Below, piece after piece: positions 1-13,600 of a DNA stretch of 64,000 bases (its first letter is position 1; every line of letters begins with the position of its first letter). The notes beneath the pieces were generated by a model, which was not told the origin of the DNA, made no database searches, and was given only the letters and a program-made list of their open reading frames with translations. The translations under genes were made by a program, and so were the position numbers. The DNA comes from Spirodela intermedia (Eukaryota > Streptophyta > Magnoliopsida > Alismatales > Araceae): assembly GCA_902729315.2 (NCBI GenBank), contig LR746271.1, forward strand, positions 129,001 to 193,000, given 5' to 3'.

Positions 1-690
1 ACAAGTAAAATGTTATAAACATATAAAACTAAGAAAGTATATTTACTTCTACTTAACTTATAATATACAAAATCATAAATTATAGTCATCTTGAAATTGA
101 ATGAAATGATAATTTCATAAAACTTGTGATACCATCAATATGAAACCTACTTGAACTTGTGAATATATTTATCTAATTTGTATATCATTTTCTTTGGGTC
201 TCCCAACACAAAATTTTCTAACTACAACATATGAATCATTTCATCAATGTCACTATTAAGAAATACAATCTTTACATCCATTTGATGCATAATTCAAAAT
301 CAAATGTGCCTCAAGTGACATTATTATTTTAAACGTTTTTTTTTTTAAAATTAGATGAAAAATCTATTTATAGTCAATGACTTATTTTTGAATAAATCTA
401 TTTATGGAAATACATCTTATATCTCTCAACATTGTCTTTGAATTATTCTTGGTTTTAAATATCTATGTATAATCAATGAGATTTTCACTTTCAAGTAATA
501 GTGTAAAATCTTAAATGTCATTGTACTTCATACATTTAATTTCTTAATCAGTAACATATATCCACTTACCATAATTAGATGATTTTGTAGAAACTGATAA
601 GATCGTCTTTCATTATTCTGATGTAATCCATGCTCAAAGAAATATGACAATCATTTAGAATTACATTTCTCCTTTTTCTTGTGGATCTTC
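1..690 (-). mobile_element. Decayed Ty1/copia retrotransposon, integrase-RT linker and reverse transcriptase
   Basis: Read on the minus strand, translated fragments follow the order of a plant copia polymerase. From the right these are a KDDLISF-like stretch near 630, a KW.. block near 550, IFKTK near 455, an IIM..AH block near 310, HQMDVK at 271-287, FLNSDIDE just left of that, NFVLGDPKK near 205, and LVLYVYNILL at the left edge, where active elements have LYVDDILL. The fragments sit in more than one frame and carry several stop codons, so this is a dead copy. The catalytic YVDD is changed to YVYN. The element continues beyond the left edge. I could not find its LTRs, so the right limit is approximate. 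Confidence 0.8.
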
Positions 691-3660
691 TTAATGATAT
701 TCATTTACAAGATTATTGAGTTTGTGTTTCCGAAACTATAGTATGAGAATATTATTGGGTTTTAGCCTAATAATGTTATTTCTTGAATAATGTGAGACAA
801 AATTATTAGGTGTTAGCCCACACAAGGATCAAGAAGGAGGGGTTGAATTGATCAAATTTTATTTTTTTAGATGAAAATTATAGTAATGAAGATGAATGAT
901 ATTCTCCTTCTAATCCTTGATTATTTAAGTTATAAGATGGAGAAATGTGAGTCCAGTATATTTTTATAATGGTTCAGCCTCTTACATACATTCGCTCTCC
1001 AATAGTAATTCATGTTCTTGAATTTTGCTCACTGATTCTAGGTTTTTAAACTCCTGAATTTCACTTCAAAATTTCCTTCTACATTTATGGCTCTAGGAGG
1101 CCGATAATTATTTAATGAGAGAACTCTAACAAGTGATTAAATAAAACTAATTTCATGTTTATCCCACAACATATATGAAATGATTTTACTGTGGGTTGAT
1201 TTTTGAAGTATGATTTCTTTGAAAGCTTCTAGAATTTTGAGGAAGAAGACAAGGCTTGATAGCTTTATTAAAGGGACAAAGCTTTTTAAGATTTGAATAA
1301 TACTCTTTGATTTAATGTTTCAAGTAGCTTAACATACCAACATGTTCCTCACGATTTTTCTCACTTGATTTTTTTTGCATAAACTTAATGTAAAGCTGGA
1401 GATCACTAAGAAGATCAAGATGATCAATATCTAGTGATATGGCTATTGGTAAATAATCATGTTTATAGCTAAATCTTGTACAAAATTCTTTCTAGATTTC
1501 TATGATTTTCTAATGTTTATTTTCTCTAAAATAAAATTTATTCAAATGTTTAAGATATCAATCCAATATTTTTTTTAAATAGTATGGATATCCCCATGTG
1601 AAACTAATAAATGATCATATTAATACTCAACGTTCATATTTGAATCATGGCATTTTATATGATAGATCAAATATCATGAGCCTAGATTCTGTAAACTATC
1701 TCATTAAAACTATATAAAATAATCAAACTTGATTTGAATCACCTCAAACAAAATGTGATGTCCAATAAGACATCTTGATTGATGATTTTAATATTTTTAA
1801 TCACAATTCAATGATTCAATGACTTACCATGATTTTAGCATATGTTCAATAATATCCATAAAATATTATTTGACAAAAATGATTAATATAAATATAGTCT
1901 ATTAATTCGATGTCAAAACCTTTTGAAACTAATAATGTAAACATATGAGTTCATAAATGATTGAGTAAGTTTTCATACTCATATTTCACTTTACAAAATC
2001 TTATTGATTTGACTACTTTAGTCACTTTATTTCTTAGTATGATAATTTATGTAAATATTCAATAACTATCTTATTCTATTATTTATTTTTTGTACACTTT
2101 GTTTTAACCTATACCTCTCCATGTTTTATTTAACTATTTATGTTTTTTATGATGAATTTATTGCATTATTACACATTTTATTTGTATGATTTGTTCTAAC
2201 TCATTGATAAAGTAGTGTAGCATTTGCCATTTTTGTGATGGTGCCTACATATATTGGTTTGAAATATTTGTATTCTTGTATATCTAATAAAATTCTACTT
2301 ATTGTCATTTTCTAGTGATATGTTGTTTCACTATGTTAAACAAAATAATGATTGAAAATGTTCCCTAATCTCCTTGTAATCTACCTAAAACCCTATAAAT
2401 TGACAAAAAAATGATTCTAATACAACATTGAGGAGATCATTCTTTTGTGAGAGATTCATCACTTCAGAGGCCTCATTCCGTAAATTTTTTTCATATCCCA
2501 TTGAGGACAATGCCATTTAAGTTCAGGGGTGAGGTATGATTGAAATATATCACAAGGTGCTAAAAACATTTATGAAAACTTCTGGTCAAAATTTAATTTT
2601 TTGATCTTTTCTATATAATACGCATACAATATCTGCTCATGATTGATATTGCATTTGAACTTATTTGCAGCATTTTATTAGAATGAACTGTGACATTAGG
2701 CAAAAATCTGTACTAATGTAATTTGAATTATGAAAGAGACTAAACTTCTCATTTCTAAATAGTCAATAATAACATAATTTTTTAACTTAAAAATGAAAAC
2801 TGAATTATTTTTAAGAGACAATATAAAGTCTCATTCAAATCCAAACAACAATCATTTTTTAATGATAACATAAAGTTCTTATAACTTCCATGTCGGTTGT
2901 ATTGTCATCACCTATGTGGATGTACCTTTCAATATTATTTGATTTCGAATAGTTGAGACAATCATATATAGATAGACATGTGATTAGTCCATACTCTGAT
3001 AGTCCAATCACGCAATAGTTTATCTACTAAGTGTTCAAAGATATAAAATTTAAATTAACCTCCTAACAAAATTGATGTGAGAAGCTCACCTTTCTTTGCA
3101 AGCCAAACTTTGATATCACTTTATGGAGAATTGAAATGAAATGATCTAATGTTGAGTCTTGAAGAATGGTAATAAAAATGAGAGTGAACAAAAAATATAC
3201 ATGAGTCCTTTCAATCTAAACTTGGGGGTTTGTGCCTTTTGGATCAGTACACTTGACTTACGTGAGCTCTTTGAAGTGATGGGATATTTTGGAGTAATTA
3301 TAGCAATATGCGTTCCAAGGACCATCCCTTATTTATGGGCAAGAGGTGATTTGATTATTGGTGTTATTTTATAATTTTTTATTATAAAATTATAAATGAC
3401 CTAGTCTCTACACATATTAACTTCATATGAGAGATGTCATAATCCCTTATGAATCATTAATAAATCACTTTAATAAGAATTATCTCAATGATAACTCATA
3501 ATATACAAGTCACATATGCGCCTACAGTAAGATAAAATCCAACAATGTGAGCTTTGGACATTCTTGAAATTTTACTTGAATTATATTAAAAAAAGAGAGG
3601 ATGAGACACATATTTTAGATATGTTTCGTAAATATTTCGAAGAAGCATGCAGGTGTGTGT
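691..3660. other. AT-rich gene-free block, probably repeat-derived
   Basis: This block is strongly AT-rich and its longest reading frame is 71 codons (3159-3374), with no recognisable domain. It follows directly on the copia relic. The 'acacaaggatcaagaagg' stretch near 822 and the 'cattgaggacaatgcc' then 'taagttcaggggtga' string at 2500-2533 resemble sequences often seen around plant LTR-element polypurine tracts, but this is recalled resemblance only. I see no gene. Confidence 0.5.
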
Positions 3661-3891
3661 CTGTTTAACTTTTGATCCCTTGATAAAGCGCTAAAACCAA
3701 CACAGAAGAGGAAGAACTGCAGAGCTCTGTCCCCAGGAAATCGAAGGCTTATGTTTTTATTTTCTTAATCGGGGAGGAGGGAGAAGGAGAAAAGGAAAAT
3801 CACACTGGGGGGAGGAGGGGCCTGCATGGCGGGTGTTCCTAGGTTGACATCTTCAGGGATCAGCCGGCAATTATTCGACGGCGTCGGGAAC

Positions 3892-5062
3892 TCAGCGGAG
3901 TTCGTCCATCATCTTGCTCAGCTCCTCCAACTTCTGCATCCGGAGCCTCTCACTTTCGCTTATCAACTGCGCGGACAGACACCATGGAGATGATGAGCTA
4001 GGGCTTCGATGAGCCAGACATGCAAGGGTCGATAGCGCTGAAAATCGGTTACCTCCACCAATCTGGTCACCATCTGAGCTTTTTCCTTGTTCCTCTCGTT
4101 GAACGCTTCAAGGGCTTCCTTGTATTCCTTCTCCTTCGGGGTCGAACGCAGATGTATGTTTCAGCAGGAATGTCGATCTAATAAAACGGATAGCAAAGAA
4201 AAAAAGAAAAGAATGAACGTCCACAGTCGCTTGTTTTTCACCGCGAGCTGTTGGAGGACGAGGGGAAGGAGGCTAGGACCTTCTTCAGGCAGCTCTGTCC
4301 GAGAGGCTTCAGGTCCCGATTGAGAGCATCGATCTTCTTGCGGACAGCCGCGACCTCCTTCCGCGTCGGATCCGCCATGGCTTCCAGCTCCTGCCGGATT
4401 TCCGTCGCGTCAGTCCAGGCGGATAGGGCGGATTCGTTCCACGCCAGGATTTATTCATGGAAAATCACAGACGTAATAAATGCAGTGCTGATAGGGTTTC
4501 TGATTTTCTGAGTCCTTATTGAGGGTTCGACTCACCTCGCGGATAACAGACAGGCGTTTAGTCTCCTGCTCCGCCCTGCCGAGCTGCAAGAAGACCTTCT
4601 CCCTCACCTCCATCTTCCTCCTCTCGATCTCCTCCTCATTCGCACGGAAGATGCTGAGGGCCGACATCGACGTCTGCCCTTCTTCCTCGGTGGGGCTCTC
4701 CCTGTCGTCATCGCCGGCGTTGCTGATCCTCTGGGCTTGTCGTTTCCACGCCTGTCCCTCCGTCGACGGGGTGGGCAGCATCTTGCCTCCCTCTGCTGCA
4801 CTTCTCGCACGAGAAGTTCTCCTTCCTCCGCCTCCTCCTCCCTCGTATCTGTGTTTTCCTTTCCAAGATAAATATAATCGATCCCGGGAAACTGTCGGGA
4901 TCTTAAGCAAAGTGCAACGATTTGCTGGCGGCGAAGGCGAAAGGCCGCTGCCTGCGGAGTGCCTTGGGCATCACTGTTCTGGGTCCCCCCCCTCCCCCCT
5001 TCCCTCTCACCGTCATCCGCATCCTTGCCGGGGCCATCATGTTTACGTTCGAATTCAGCCAT
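3892..5062 (-). CDS. RAB6-interacting golgin / DUF662 coiled-coil protein
   Basis: The core protein is read from exons 4536-4781 (or 4795), 4280-4390, 4053-4133 and 3892-3966, all on the minus strand and joined at GT-AG sites in phase 0. It matches the plant DUF662 family, annotated as RAB6-interacting golgin: SALSIFRANEEEIERRKMEV, then ELEAMADPTRKEV, KKIDALNRDLKPLG, EYKEALEAFNERNKEK and a closing SERLRMQKLEELSK. The protein is almost entirely charged coiled coil. The family is thought to be Golgi-associated, and its biochemical role is poorly defined. The start is uncertain. ATG 4781 gives 170 residues, usual for the family. ATG 5062 has a strong Kozak context; spliced from donor 5010 to acceptor 4796 it joins in frame and gives 192 residues, although that acceptor lacks a pyrimidine tract. 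Identity is secure; the N-terminus is not. Confidence 0.85.
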
Positions 5063-6200
5063 GGCTGTGGAGTGGGAGATGGAAAGGTCTAGCCCACCTA
5101 CATGGGCACGGGGGAAAGAGAGCCTTGGGGGCCAAGAAATAGAGGACCCCGCCCTCCTCTTCTCCTCTGCCCGCTATAGACCCCTCCCTTCGGCTGAATG
5201 TTTCGGTTTCCACCCATGAGGATGCTGACTCTTTCTTTCCCACGACAGAGTGGGCATGTAGAAGAGGAAACTCAGAGACGACCTTCGAACGAAGAACAAG
5301 AGGGGAAAAAAAACCGGTTTTTACTAACTGTCCAGAGAGAATGACATTGTTACCTTTCGTCCCCTGCCCAAAACACCCATCACTCTTCACTCTTCCAGGC
5401 GTTGACTCTCCTAGGAGTGGATGTGGGACGCTGACTTTGGTCCTCGGAAGGGTGAGAAACGGCTCTCGTGGAATGACAATGAAGGCTTTCACCGTGTGGA
5501 TGCTCCGTTCCAACTTCCTGATTGCCGCCTTCTGTTCGATTGCCTCGTTACTAGAATAGAAGGTCGAATCCGACAAGGAAGAACAAGGAAGCCCGAGTCC
5601 CGATCAATCTCTGCGTCCAGAAGAAACATGGATGGATGGAGAGAAGATCCACAACAACCAACGACTATCTACAAGCCTTCATCGACCGTACTTTACGAGG
5701 ATTTCTCATCATCTTGAAATTCTTACGGCATTTAGACCTGCAAACATGTTTCCGCATTAGTTAATGATAACAAAACCAATCCTCAACTCAGATGTGCTAT
5801 AGGAATCGCCACCAGAAGCTTGTCAAAAGCTCACTTCCAACCTTTCGAATGAAGCGAGGAGCATGCATATGAGAACATAATAGCCTTGCGTAAGATAAGG
5901 TCAAATAGGCAAGCCATGCCTTCAAATTTGAGAGGGTGTACGATCTAAAAATAGTCGGTCAGCTGGATGGATGGAGACGGGGAGCCCTCCGGCGCGGGGG
6001 AAGAAGAAGGGGAAGAAGAAGAGGTCTCTTGTGTTGATTTGGTAATGGAAAATAGAATCTTTGCATAAAAATAGGATGTGAGATCCAGCCAAAGGGAAAA
6101 AGACAATTGAATGTGAGTGGATATTCAAGAAGAAAGAAGCCACATCGAGAAAAAAAAAAAAAGAGATCAAAGTTTAAAGTTTAATTAGTAGCAAAAGGAT
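5063..6200. other. Upstream region of the golgin gene; no gene seen
   Basis: This stretch should contain the minus-strand promoter of the DUF662 gene. Weak TATA-like strings lie at about 5139 and 5175 on that strand, neither canonical. Several open frames of 70-170 codons exist on both strands, but they overlap one another, are rich in Arg, Ser and Pro, and show no domain. I therefore treat the stretch as non-coding. Confidence 0.4.
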
Positions 6201-7388
6201 AATCATAGGTGAAGGGAATTGGTTACAATGAAATCTTTTCTCTAGTGGTAAAGTATCCATCAATAAAAGTGGCATTAGTCATTGTTGCACAAGAAGACTT
6301 CTTCTTCTTTCTTCTTTCTGATCCTTACTACTAAATATACTCAAAAGCTCATAATGTGCCCTCCTAACTCTGAGGTAAAATGCTCAGAATTCAATGAGAG
6401 GAGAAGCAGGTGGACTTATAAATGTAATTTTCAGGGGCGAACCTTAAATTAAAAAGAACACAAATTAAAGAAACACTTGAGAATATGTGAAACATTGTGT
6501 CTTTTCTTATTCTTTAGGAAGTGAGGTAAATCTCTCTTTGAAAGCAGGGTTTTAAACACAATAGTAAGCAAGATATCATATAAGGGTATAACAATAACTT
6601 TATATAGTACTCTTATAAAAATATCAACAACTAAGAGGTGGTATGGAATTGAAGTGAACACAATTCAACAATGAGTACATACATAAAACTTCATACTTTA
6701 TTAGTTTGGTTGATATTATTGAATTGATTTGAGTATCTATTCCTATTAGTGGATATTATTGTATGTAATGGATACTAGAAATATGCACATATTTAGATAT
6801 AATAAACATGAAAAGTAATGCACACAAAAATTTAGATGTTTCAACATCCAGCTTATGTTTGTTATCACAAGGCCTCCTTACTTCTTGGTTTTCGTTAGTA
6901 TTTCTCAAATATTATTTCTAAATACCAAAATAATACAAAATAATTTTTGATGCTAAGTTAGTAACAACCAAACTACAAACTTTTTTGGCTCTGTCCCACC
7001 ATATAGTCTTTCATGATAGTATCATCTTCGCACAAGCCTTATGGCCTTTCCCACCAAGTACCTAGTTGTCAAACTCATGCTCACGTGCACTACATAGACA
7101 AACTCAATACCCATCTCAAGGGGATTATATAAAATTTCAAAATACAAAAATTAATCCTCAAATATATTATCACATAATTTATTATTTGTTGACATCCGAC
7201 TTTGTGATACAGCTGATGTTATTCTTATGTTATGCTGACTTTGATCCATTGTTTGATTACTTGGGTAACTTTGGATCACTCTCAAACTTGAATGTATTGA
7301 ACATCAATGATCCTTCTTGTCATTTAAGCTCTCAAATGGCTTGTAGATTCATTATTGTAAGGGTTGATAGGTTGTTGAAGCTCTCCCT

Positions 7389-7474
<86 letters not shown>

Positions 7475-10400
7475 CCTCTCACTCTCTCACTCACTCACTT
7501 ATGGGGAGTTGTCCTCTTCTTCCATGGTTTAGTTCTGACCCTCCAATGGTCATTAATAACAATTGTAAAGTAGATTGCTAGTTCTAACATCATGCATTTT
7601 AAATGTTTTTGAAGAAAATATACTTTAACTACTGTTTTTATATTCACTTCTTTCAGAAAACTTTCCAAAAACCATATGCAATTTCATATATATGAAAAGA
7701 ATTTAGATCCAAAAAAATGTTTCAATAATCTAGTGTTAGCTTTACTAATAACCTTTAACATGTGAGATTTATAAAATTTGATTTTCAATTCTTCATTTAA
7801 CCTATTAGATTTACTCTCTTTTTTTTAATAAGCAAGTTAATCATGTAAGAATCTCAATAATCTTTAGGATTAATACCAATAATGAATTTAAAATGAGCTA
7901 ATAAAAATGATGTGCATAGTGGATTAATCATTACAAAGTTTGGCAATAAAAATTTATAATTATACAATCTGAATTAACTTATGTAGAATTTAACATTAAA
8001 TATTTAATTTTTGATAAATAAAAGTATCTAAAAATATCAATGTTTAACTAAGATCAATTAAAAAAATTAATCTCTAACATCAGAAAAGCTAAGTCTCTAA
8101 CCTAGACAAGTAGTGATCAAGAAAATCCTTGTTCCACTCTATAGGTATTGGTAGAGGTTAAGCTCAAGAACTAGCAACAGGGTGAAAGATGGAATTTAGT
8201 GTGAGAAATGGGATGAAATGAAAAGGAGTTGTCCAAGTTCACTTGGGTATGGTAGGCTTTGGTGACTCTACCAATGAAAATGGCAATGTAAGAAGATAAT
8301 AAACAAAACTTTTGTCGTCGACCTCCCTTTGTCCATGCACACATACCAAAATTCCGCATGCATGCACTATGTACCTAATGGAGTGAAGGATATGTGAGTT
8401 AGGCTAAGTCTTAGGCCCCAAAAAAATTGGGGGTTGAGCCTAATTAAGGAGTGCAATTTTACAAAGTTTCCAAGCATGATTTGAGAATGTCACTCATGAG
8501 ATGGCTGGCCCAATAGCCCATGTCCTCTAGCAAACGTGAGGTATGTATTGAGACCATAAACCATTAAATTATCGTAGCCCAAGTCACACAAAGGAGCACA
8601 ATAGCGTGTCCTCCCTGTATGTGGTGGATTGAGACCGAGAGAAAGCATATAGATGTTACATTTTCTTTTTATCATTATGGAAGGTGATATGGACAGAACA
8701 ATATCCAAAAGATCTACTATGTAAACATATTTAAATTTTTTAATTAGATTGAATGAGAATAAGAAGAATTAGAAGAAGAACCACATAAATTGAAGGACGA
8801 GAGACATACCTGGTGGAGAGAACTCTTGATCACACCTTAACCCCATAGCCAAGAACGAATCAAGAGGGGAAGGTGGATACCTGGTCTTTTTTGTGTAGAC
8901 TAAAACCGATGTATAAATGTGTAGAAGTGTTATCAATTATTGTGTCAACATGCAAGTCTTACTCAGGACATAAAGATAAAAACACCTAAATTTACAATGA
9001 TTTGGCTCCCTTGGTCTATTCCCTTGAAAACTACTTTCACAAGTACTATTGTATTGCATATGTGTTCATGGCTATTGTGGGTCCAAGTACACCTAGCACT
9101 TGCTTCTTGATTCATAACTTTATGGGCAGACAAAGTAAATAGGCTCTACTTGACTATTTTATATTCACATTTATATTACACCAAACAATATTAGCACTCA
9201 ACTAGTATCTTATAGATTCACAACTTCTGAAAGACTGGCCACGAATTTTTTTGGATGTTAGATCACTATTTAAATTAATAAGCTTATGAAGGCATGAGTG
9301 GCTCCAAGTGCTTGCTACTATAAGTATTTTCCTATCTCTCATAACATTTATGATAAAAATGCATAGATGTTTAAGATTACATCTTTATCCTAAAAAATGC
9401 ATAAGGTCTTGACTTAGAAGCTTCAATCTATTGGGACAATGCTATTGGAGTTGTTGATTTATATTGCAGCTTAAATCTAACTTTAAGCAATCATACAAGC
9501 ACCATAGACTTACTAGAAATGTCCCAAAAATGTTGTGAAGAGGATTCTCAATTTTGTCTTATTCATTAAGAATAATTATATATATATAGGCCTCAAACAA
9601 TCACAATAGCAATGATGTTAATTGTGATGATGGTCACCTTTTTAATGAGCTCAAATTTTAAAAAAATCATTTTTATTTATCATTTCCTTCTTACTCATAT
9701 GCAAGTCAAGGTGAGTCAATTGACTTGTTTAAAAATCCAAACTAACTTGAAATATATCCAATCAATCTCAAGTTTTTCATTCAACTTTTCTAGAGGTTAA
9801 TTAGCAGCATTTATAAATAATTTCAAATGATAAAAAACCCTCAACGTAAGGACATGAAATGACATTTTTTAAAACCTTTGTACCCCCCTCACCAATTTCA
9901 AAGCACATGGGACTCTAAATCCCAAGAACCACCAGAGTAATTCAAATGAAATTTGGAGCTAGATGCCTACCCAGTGCATGTATGGAGCCAAAAGGGCCAC
10001 CGAAGCTGAAGCTAGAGAGAATATTATGTCATAATAATTACCCACAACCAACATAAGAAGATTGCATTGGCATAGTAGCATGCTTAGGCATGTCCTCCGG
10101 CAGAAGTATGTAAGACTATTGGATTGAAGCTAATAAGGCCCTCTTAAGTCACTTGACTAACGCCCCTGCTGAAGGAGTGATCCTCCTAGTCACTTGGCGT
10201 CCATGGCCAAGTGCTCCCTGAAAGAGTCCGATGTTCAATCCTTCACACATCGGATCTCCCGCGGATAATGACGACGACCACTTTTTTAGGCCATGCTCGT
10301 GCGTTTCGACACGCATTGAGGGTCGTACGACGTGTTATGAGATGCCGTGACACGGGATCGAAGCGCCATCTCTCGTTTTATCGACGGTCCGAAGCGGCGG
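6200..10400. other. AT-rich gene-free block
   Basis: About 4 kb of AT-rich sequence with only short open frames (up to 72 codons outside the CT repeat). No family is recognisable on either strand. It contains one long CT microsatellite. Composition and lack of coding resemble the block at 1-3660, so decayed transposable elements are likely, but I could not identify any. Confidence 0.4.
7394..7471. repeat. (CT)n microsatellite, about 39 units
   Basis: An essentially uninterrupted run of TC dinucleotides, followed by cctccctctc and degenerate cactcact steps. It lies inside the AT-rich gene-free block. The 171-codon frame at 7066-7581 is open only because this repeat reads as Ser-Leu, so it should not be taken as a gene. 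Confidence 0.95.
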
Positions 10401-10418
10401 CACGAAGTTCTCTTTCCT

Positions 10419-10460
10419 ACGTGGCACATGGAGTGCACCCGTTATGGAGCTCTACGTGGC
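10419..10460 (+). promoter_or_regulatory. Pair of ABRE-type ACGTGGC sites upstream of the bZIP gene
   Basis: Two exact ACGTGGC heptamers, at 10419-10425 and 10454-10460, lie 35 nt apart and about 145-185 nt before the start codon at 10603. ACGTGGC is the classical core of abscisic-acid response elements bound by group A bZIP proteins, and paired copies are the functional form in many promoters. The motifs are seen directly; a role in ABA control is inference. Confidence 0.5.
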
Positions 10461-10602
10461 GCCGGCAATGTGGAGTTCTGTGATCGAAGGTGACCTGGCG
10501 GCCATGTGGCGGATGGAGGGGGAGGGAAGCGGGGGGTTCGCCCTCCCTTTGTCTACACCTTAAGCATCGAGCTTCCCCCCCATCGTTTCAGGGTCGGCAG
10601 CC

Positions 10603-13600
10603 ATGGCGGCGGAAGGGACACGCGCTCTCGTTGCTAGGGCTGTAGGTTGCCCGGTGGGCGACGAACGAGAAGGAGAACCTCGCCCCGCCGGCGACGATCA
10701 GTTCTATCCGTCTTGTTCGGTTTCGGCGGCCAACCTGTCCGCTGATACACGCGGGGACGGGGATTTCCAATGGCGGCACTTATCTATGGTCGAGATGGAG
10801 ATGGATGCCGCTCAGGTCCTTGCGAATTTTGCTCAAATCGCTTTCCTAGAGAGGGAGGCCTATGGCCTGAGGGGCGGCGAGCGGGACGACTGTGGGGGAA
10901 ATACAAAAGAGGCGGGGCCGACGAAGGGGGCGAAGAATGGGCCTCTTGAAGGAGACGTCAGCAGGGACCATCCGCAAGAGCGGTGCAACTCGAAGTTGAA
11001 TCCGTCGCCGTCATTTCGTGCTCAGGTCAATCATCTCCGTAGATGTAGATATCTCCTTGTGTCTCTTGATCGCAATTCCGGTCACTCCATGGCCTCCCAT
11101 TCCAAGAAACGGAGTTTTAGGGATTTTTCGTTAAGCGTCTCCAGTTTTAGGTAATTACTGTTCGTGTAACTATGAGCTTTACCTTGGATCGCATAAGGCA
11201 GCAAGTCCAGAGAAACATAGCTTTCCGTCCTTTACTTTAGAAAATTGTAAAACCTTAACATTACGTATGATTATGTCTTTCCTCTGGGTTTCGTTGCAAG
11301 TCGGTTATCAAAGCCGAATCGGGGATCCCTTGTCGCCTTAGCTTTGAGCTGATCGATGTGTCTGATGATACAAAACGCTCTCGACATCCTTGTTTCTTTG
11401 TTTCTCTTTAATCAGTTTTCTCATAATATTCTATTCCCCTGAACCCCCTGAAGATGTGACAGATAGGGAAGAGGTTGATTTGAACTTTGCGAAGAAGTGT
11501 TTAAATCAGCCGGTGATGTCCAGAAAATTATGCAACTGGAGAAAAAGAAATGCCTGATTCCTTCTTTTTTTGGTTGAAAAATGTCTACCCAGGCATCTAA
11601 TTTAGCTCTCGATCCATCATATGAGCACCTAAACGGTTTCTCCGGAATCTGTGCGAGAGTACACCGGGGGTATCTCAGAGTTATGCCCGTGACGCGAATA
11701 TTATCTGCTTCCTAGTTTGGAGGTCACCTCAGCAGGATCAGTCGGGGATACTCTGGCAAAGGAGGCTGATAACACCTCTGTACCCACGAATGGCACTTTC
11801 TTCATTTGGTTTCTGATCCGGTATGCCAGAAGAAATAGTCTCTCTCTAGAAAAATATATCTGTTCGGTTCCTGGGTAAGAACTCGTTTGGTTGGTTTACT
11901 TTGAAATGCCTTTTATTTTGTATCTTCAAATGGTTTCTTTTATCGAACCAGAATTTTACTGGGATAGTTAAAGAATCCAGCGGAAAAGGAAAGCAAATTA
12001 TCTTACATGGAGGAGCCCGTCTGCTGTTTACATACCCCCTCATGTTCTATGACCTGTTTCTGATGATGGAAGATATTGCATTGGACGATGTGAAGAAAGT
12101 GCTAGTATTGAATCAAGCAATGAGTACTTCGTTATCGAGATCTATTTCTATGGCCTGTTGCTGGAGAAAATTATATATTTTTTTAGAAATTATAGATTCC
12201 GATTGGAGCGGAAATTAAGTGAGCTTCTGAGCTAATCCCATATTTAAAGTGCTTCTCATTAAGAACTCCTAGATTGTAATCATGGATTGCTTCTGTCGCT
12301 CACAAAGATGTAATCTTGGATTGCTTGAGAACAAAACATGAATTTCAATCTTGTATGTGGATTATTCTTTATTCATCTAGTAAAAATTAATTATAATCTA
12401 TGGAGCATTGATGCTCAAAAGTTTCATGAAATGGGAGAGTATCGGATTCTCTGAATATCATTGCAAAGAAAACACTTTTTCTTTTGTGTGATGGAATGGA
12501 TTGTACCAGCATAAGTAAATGCCATAGTTATGGAACTTGTAAAAACATACACATGCAGTTCATATTTTAAAATTCCCATCATTAGTTGTTCACTCGTTTT
12601 AATGTCACACAACAGTCTATGTCAATCTCGTGCAGGTTAGATGCTGATTTTGCATCGACCTTAAATGGTTTGGATTTTTCTTTTCATGAACATTATGTTT
12701 CTCATGGGCAAAGCGATCTGTTATTTAAGCTTCTTATTCTCCAGAGACATATTTAGAATGGAAAAGATTCGGACTTCTTAGTATTTTCCTTTCAATTTTC
12801 AGCCTTCCGGTGCACAGGAAAATCCCTCATGCGGGGAGGATAGCGAGTGTATGGAAACAAAGAAAATAGATACAGAAAATGCTTTTGGGCTCGAACAAAC
12901 ATCTGGAAGCCCATCAAGGATGTTTTCTTCTTGTGAAAGCCGGGGGAAGCAAACCCTAACGGAGGTAAAATAAAATTCATGATTTCTTCGTCATGGAAAA
13001 GATACAATGTATGTGATCTGTAAAGTAATTTTGATCCTTAGGCTGAGAAGGAGGCAAAAAGATTGCGCAGAGTGCTGGCAAACAGAGAGTCAGCGAGAAA
13101 GACTATTTTCAGGAGACAGGTTATGTTCTTCTTGTGCACATGTCATATTTTTAGTTCAACAATTGATTGGATTTGTTAGTGATTTAAGCTGTGCTTCTGA
13201 CAGCACACCCTTGCCCAGTTGAGCCGGGTTCACATAATTTCGTCTTAGGTGACCCCAGTTGGTGACTTATTGCATCTTATATTAAATACCAGTAATGTTA
13301 TCGAAAAGTAAATTCTCTATGCTCAAATCCTAATCTGTGAGGGTCAGCTCCAATCTGTACTCATAAATTATTATTTGTCTCTGAGGCAGTAAAGTAGCAG
13401 TAAGAGAAGCCAAACCAATATGTGTATAATATGCATTTTAAATTTTAATTACACTGGTGAGTAAATTTTAATGCGGCATTCCAATGCCCATTATTTATTT
13501 CTGGAAAGAAGCAGGGGCTTTCGGATATCATGCCGGTCATTTAATGGTCAGAGCTGTGGGTTCGGGGTGGCTGGATTCATCACCACCCAGGGATTGCCTC

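Noticed and set aside
7066-7581. 171-codon plus-strand open frame in AT-rich DNA
   Set aside because: Held open by the CT repeat; no homology and no splice or promoter context.
8401-8445. Imperfect hairpin aggctaa...ttgagcct
   Set aside because: Stem too short and too mismatched for a miRNA precursor or a MITE terminal repeat.
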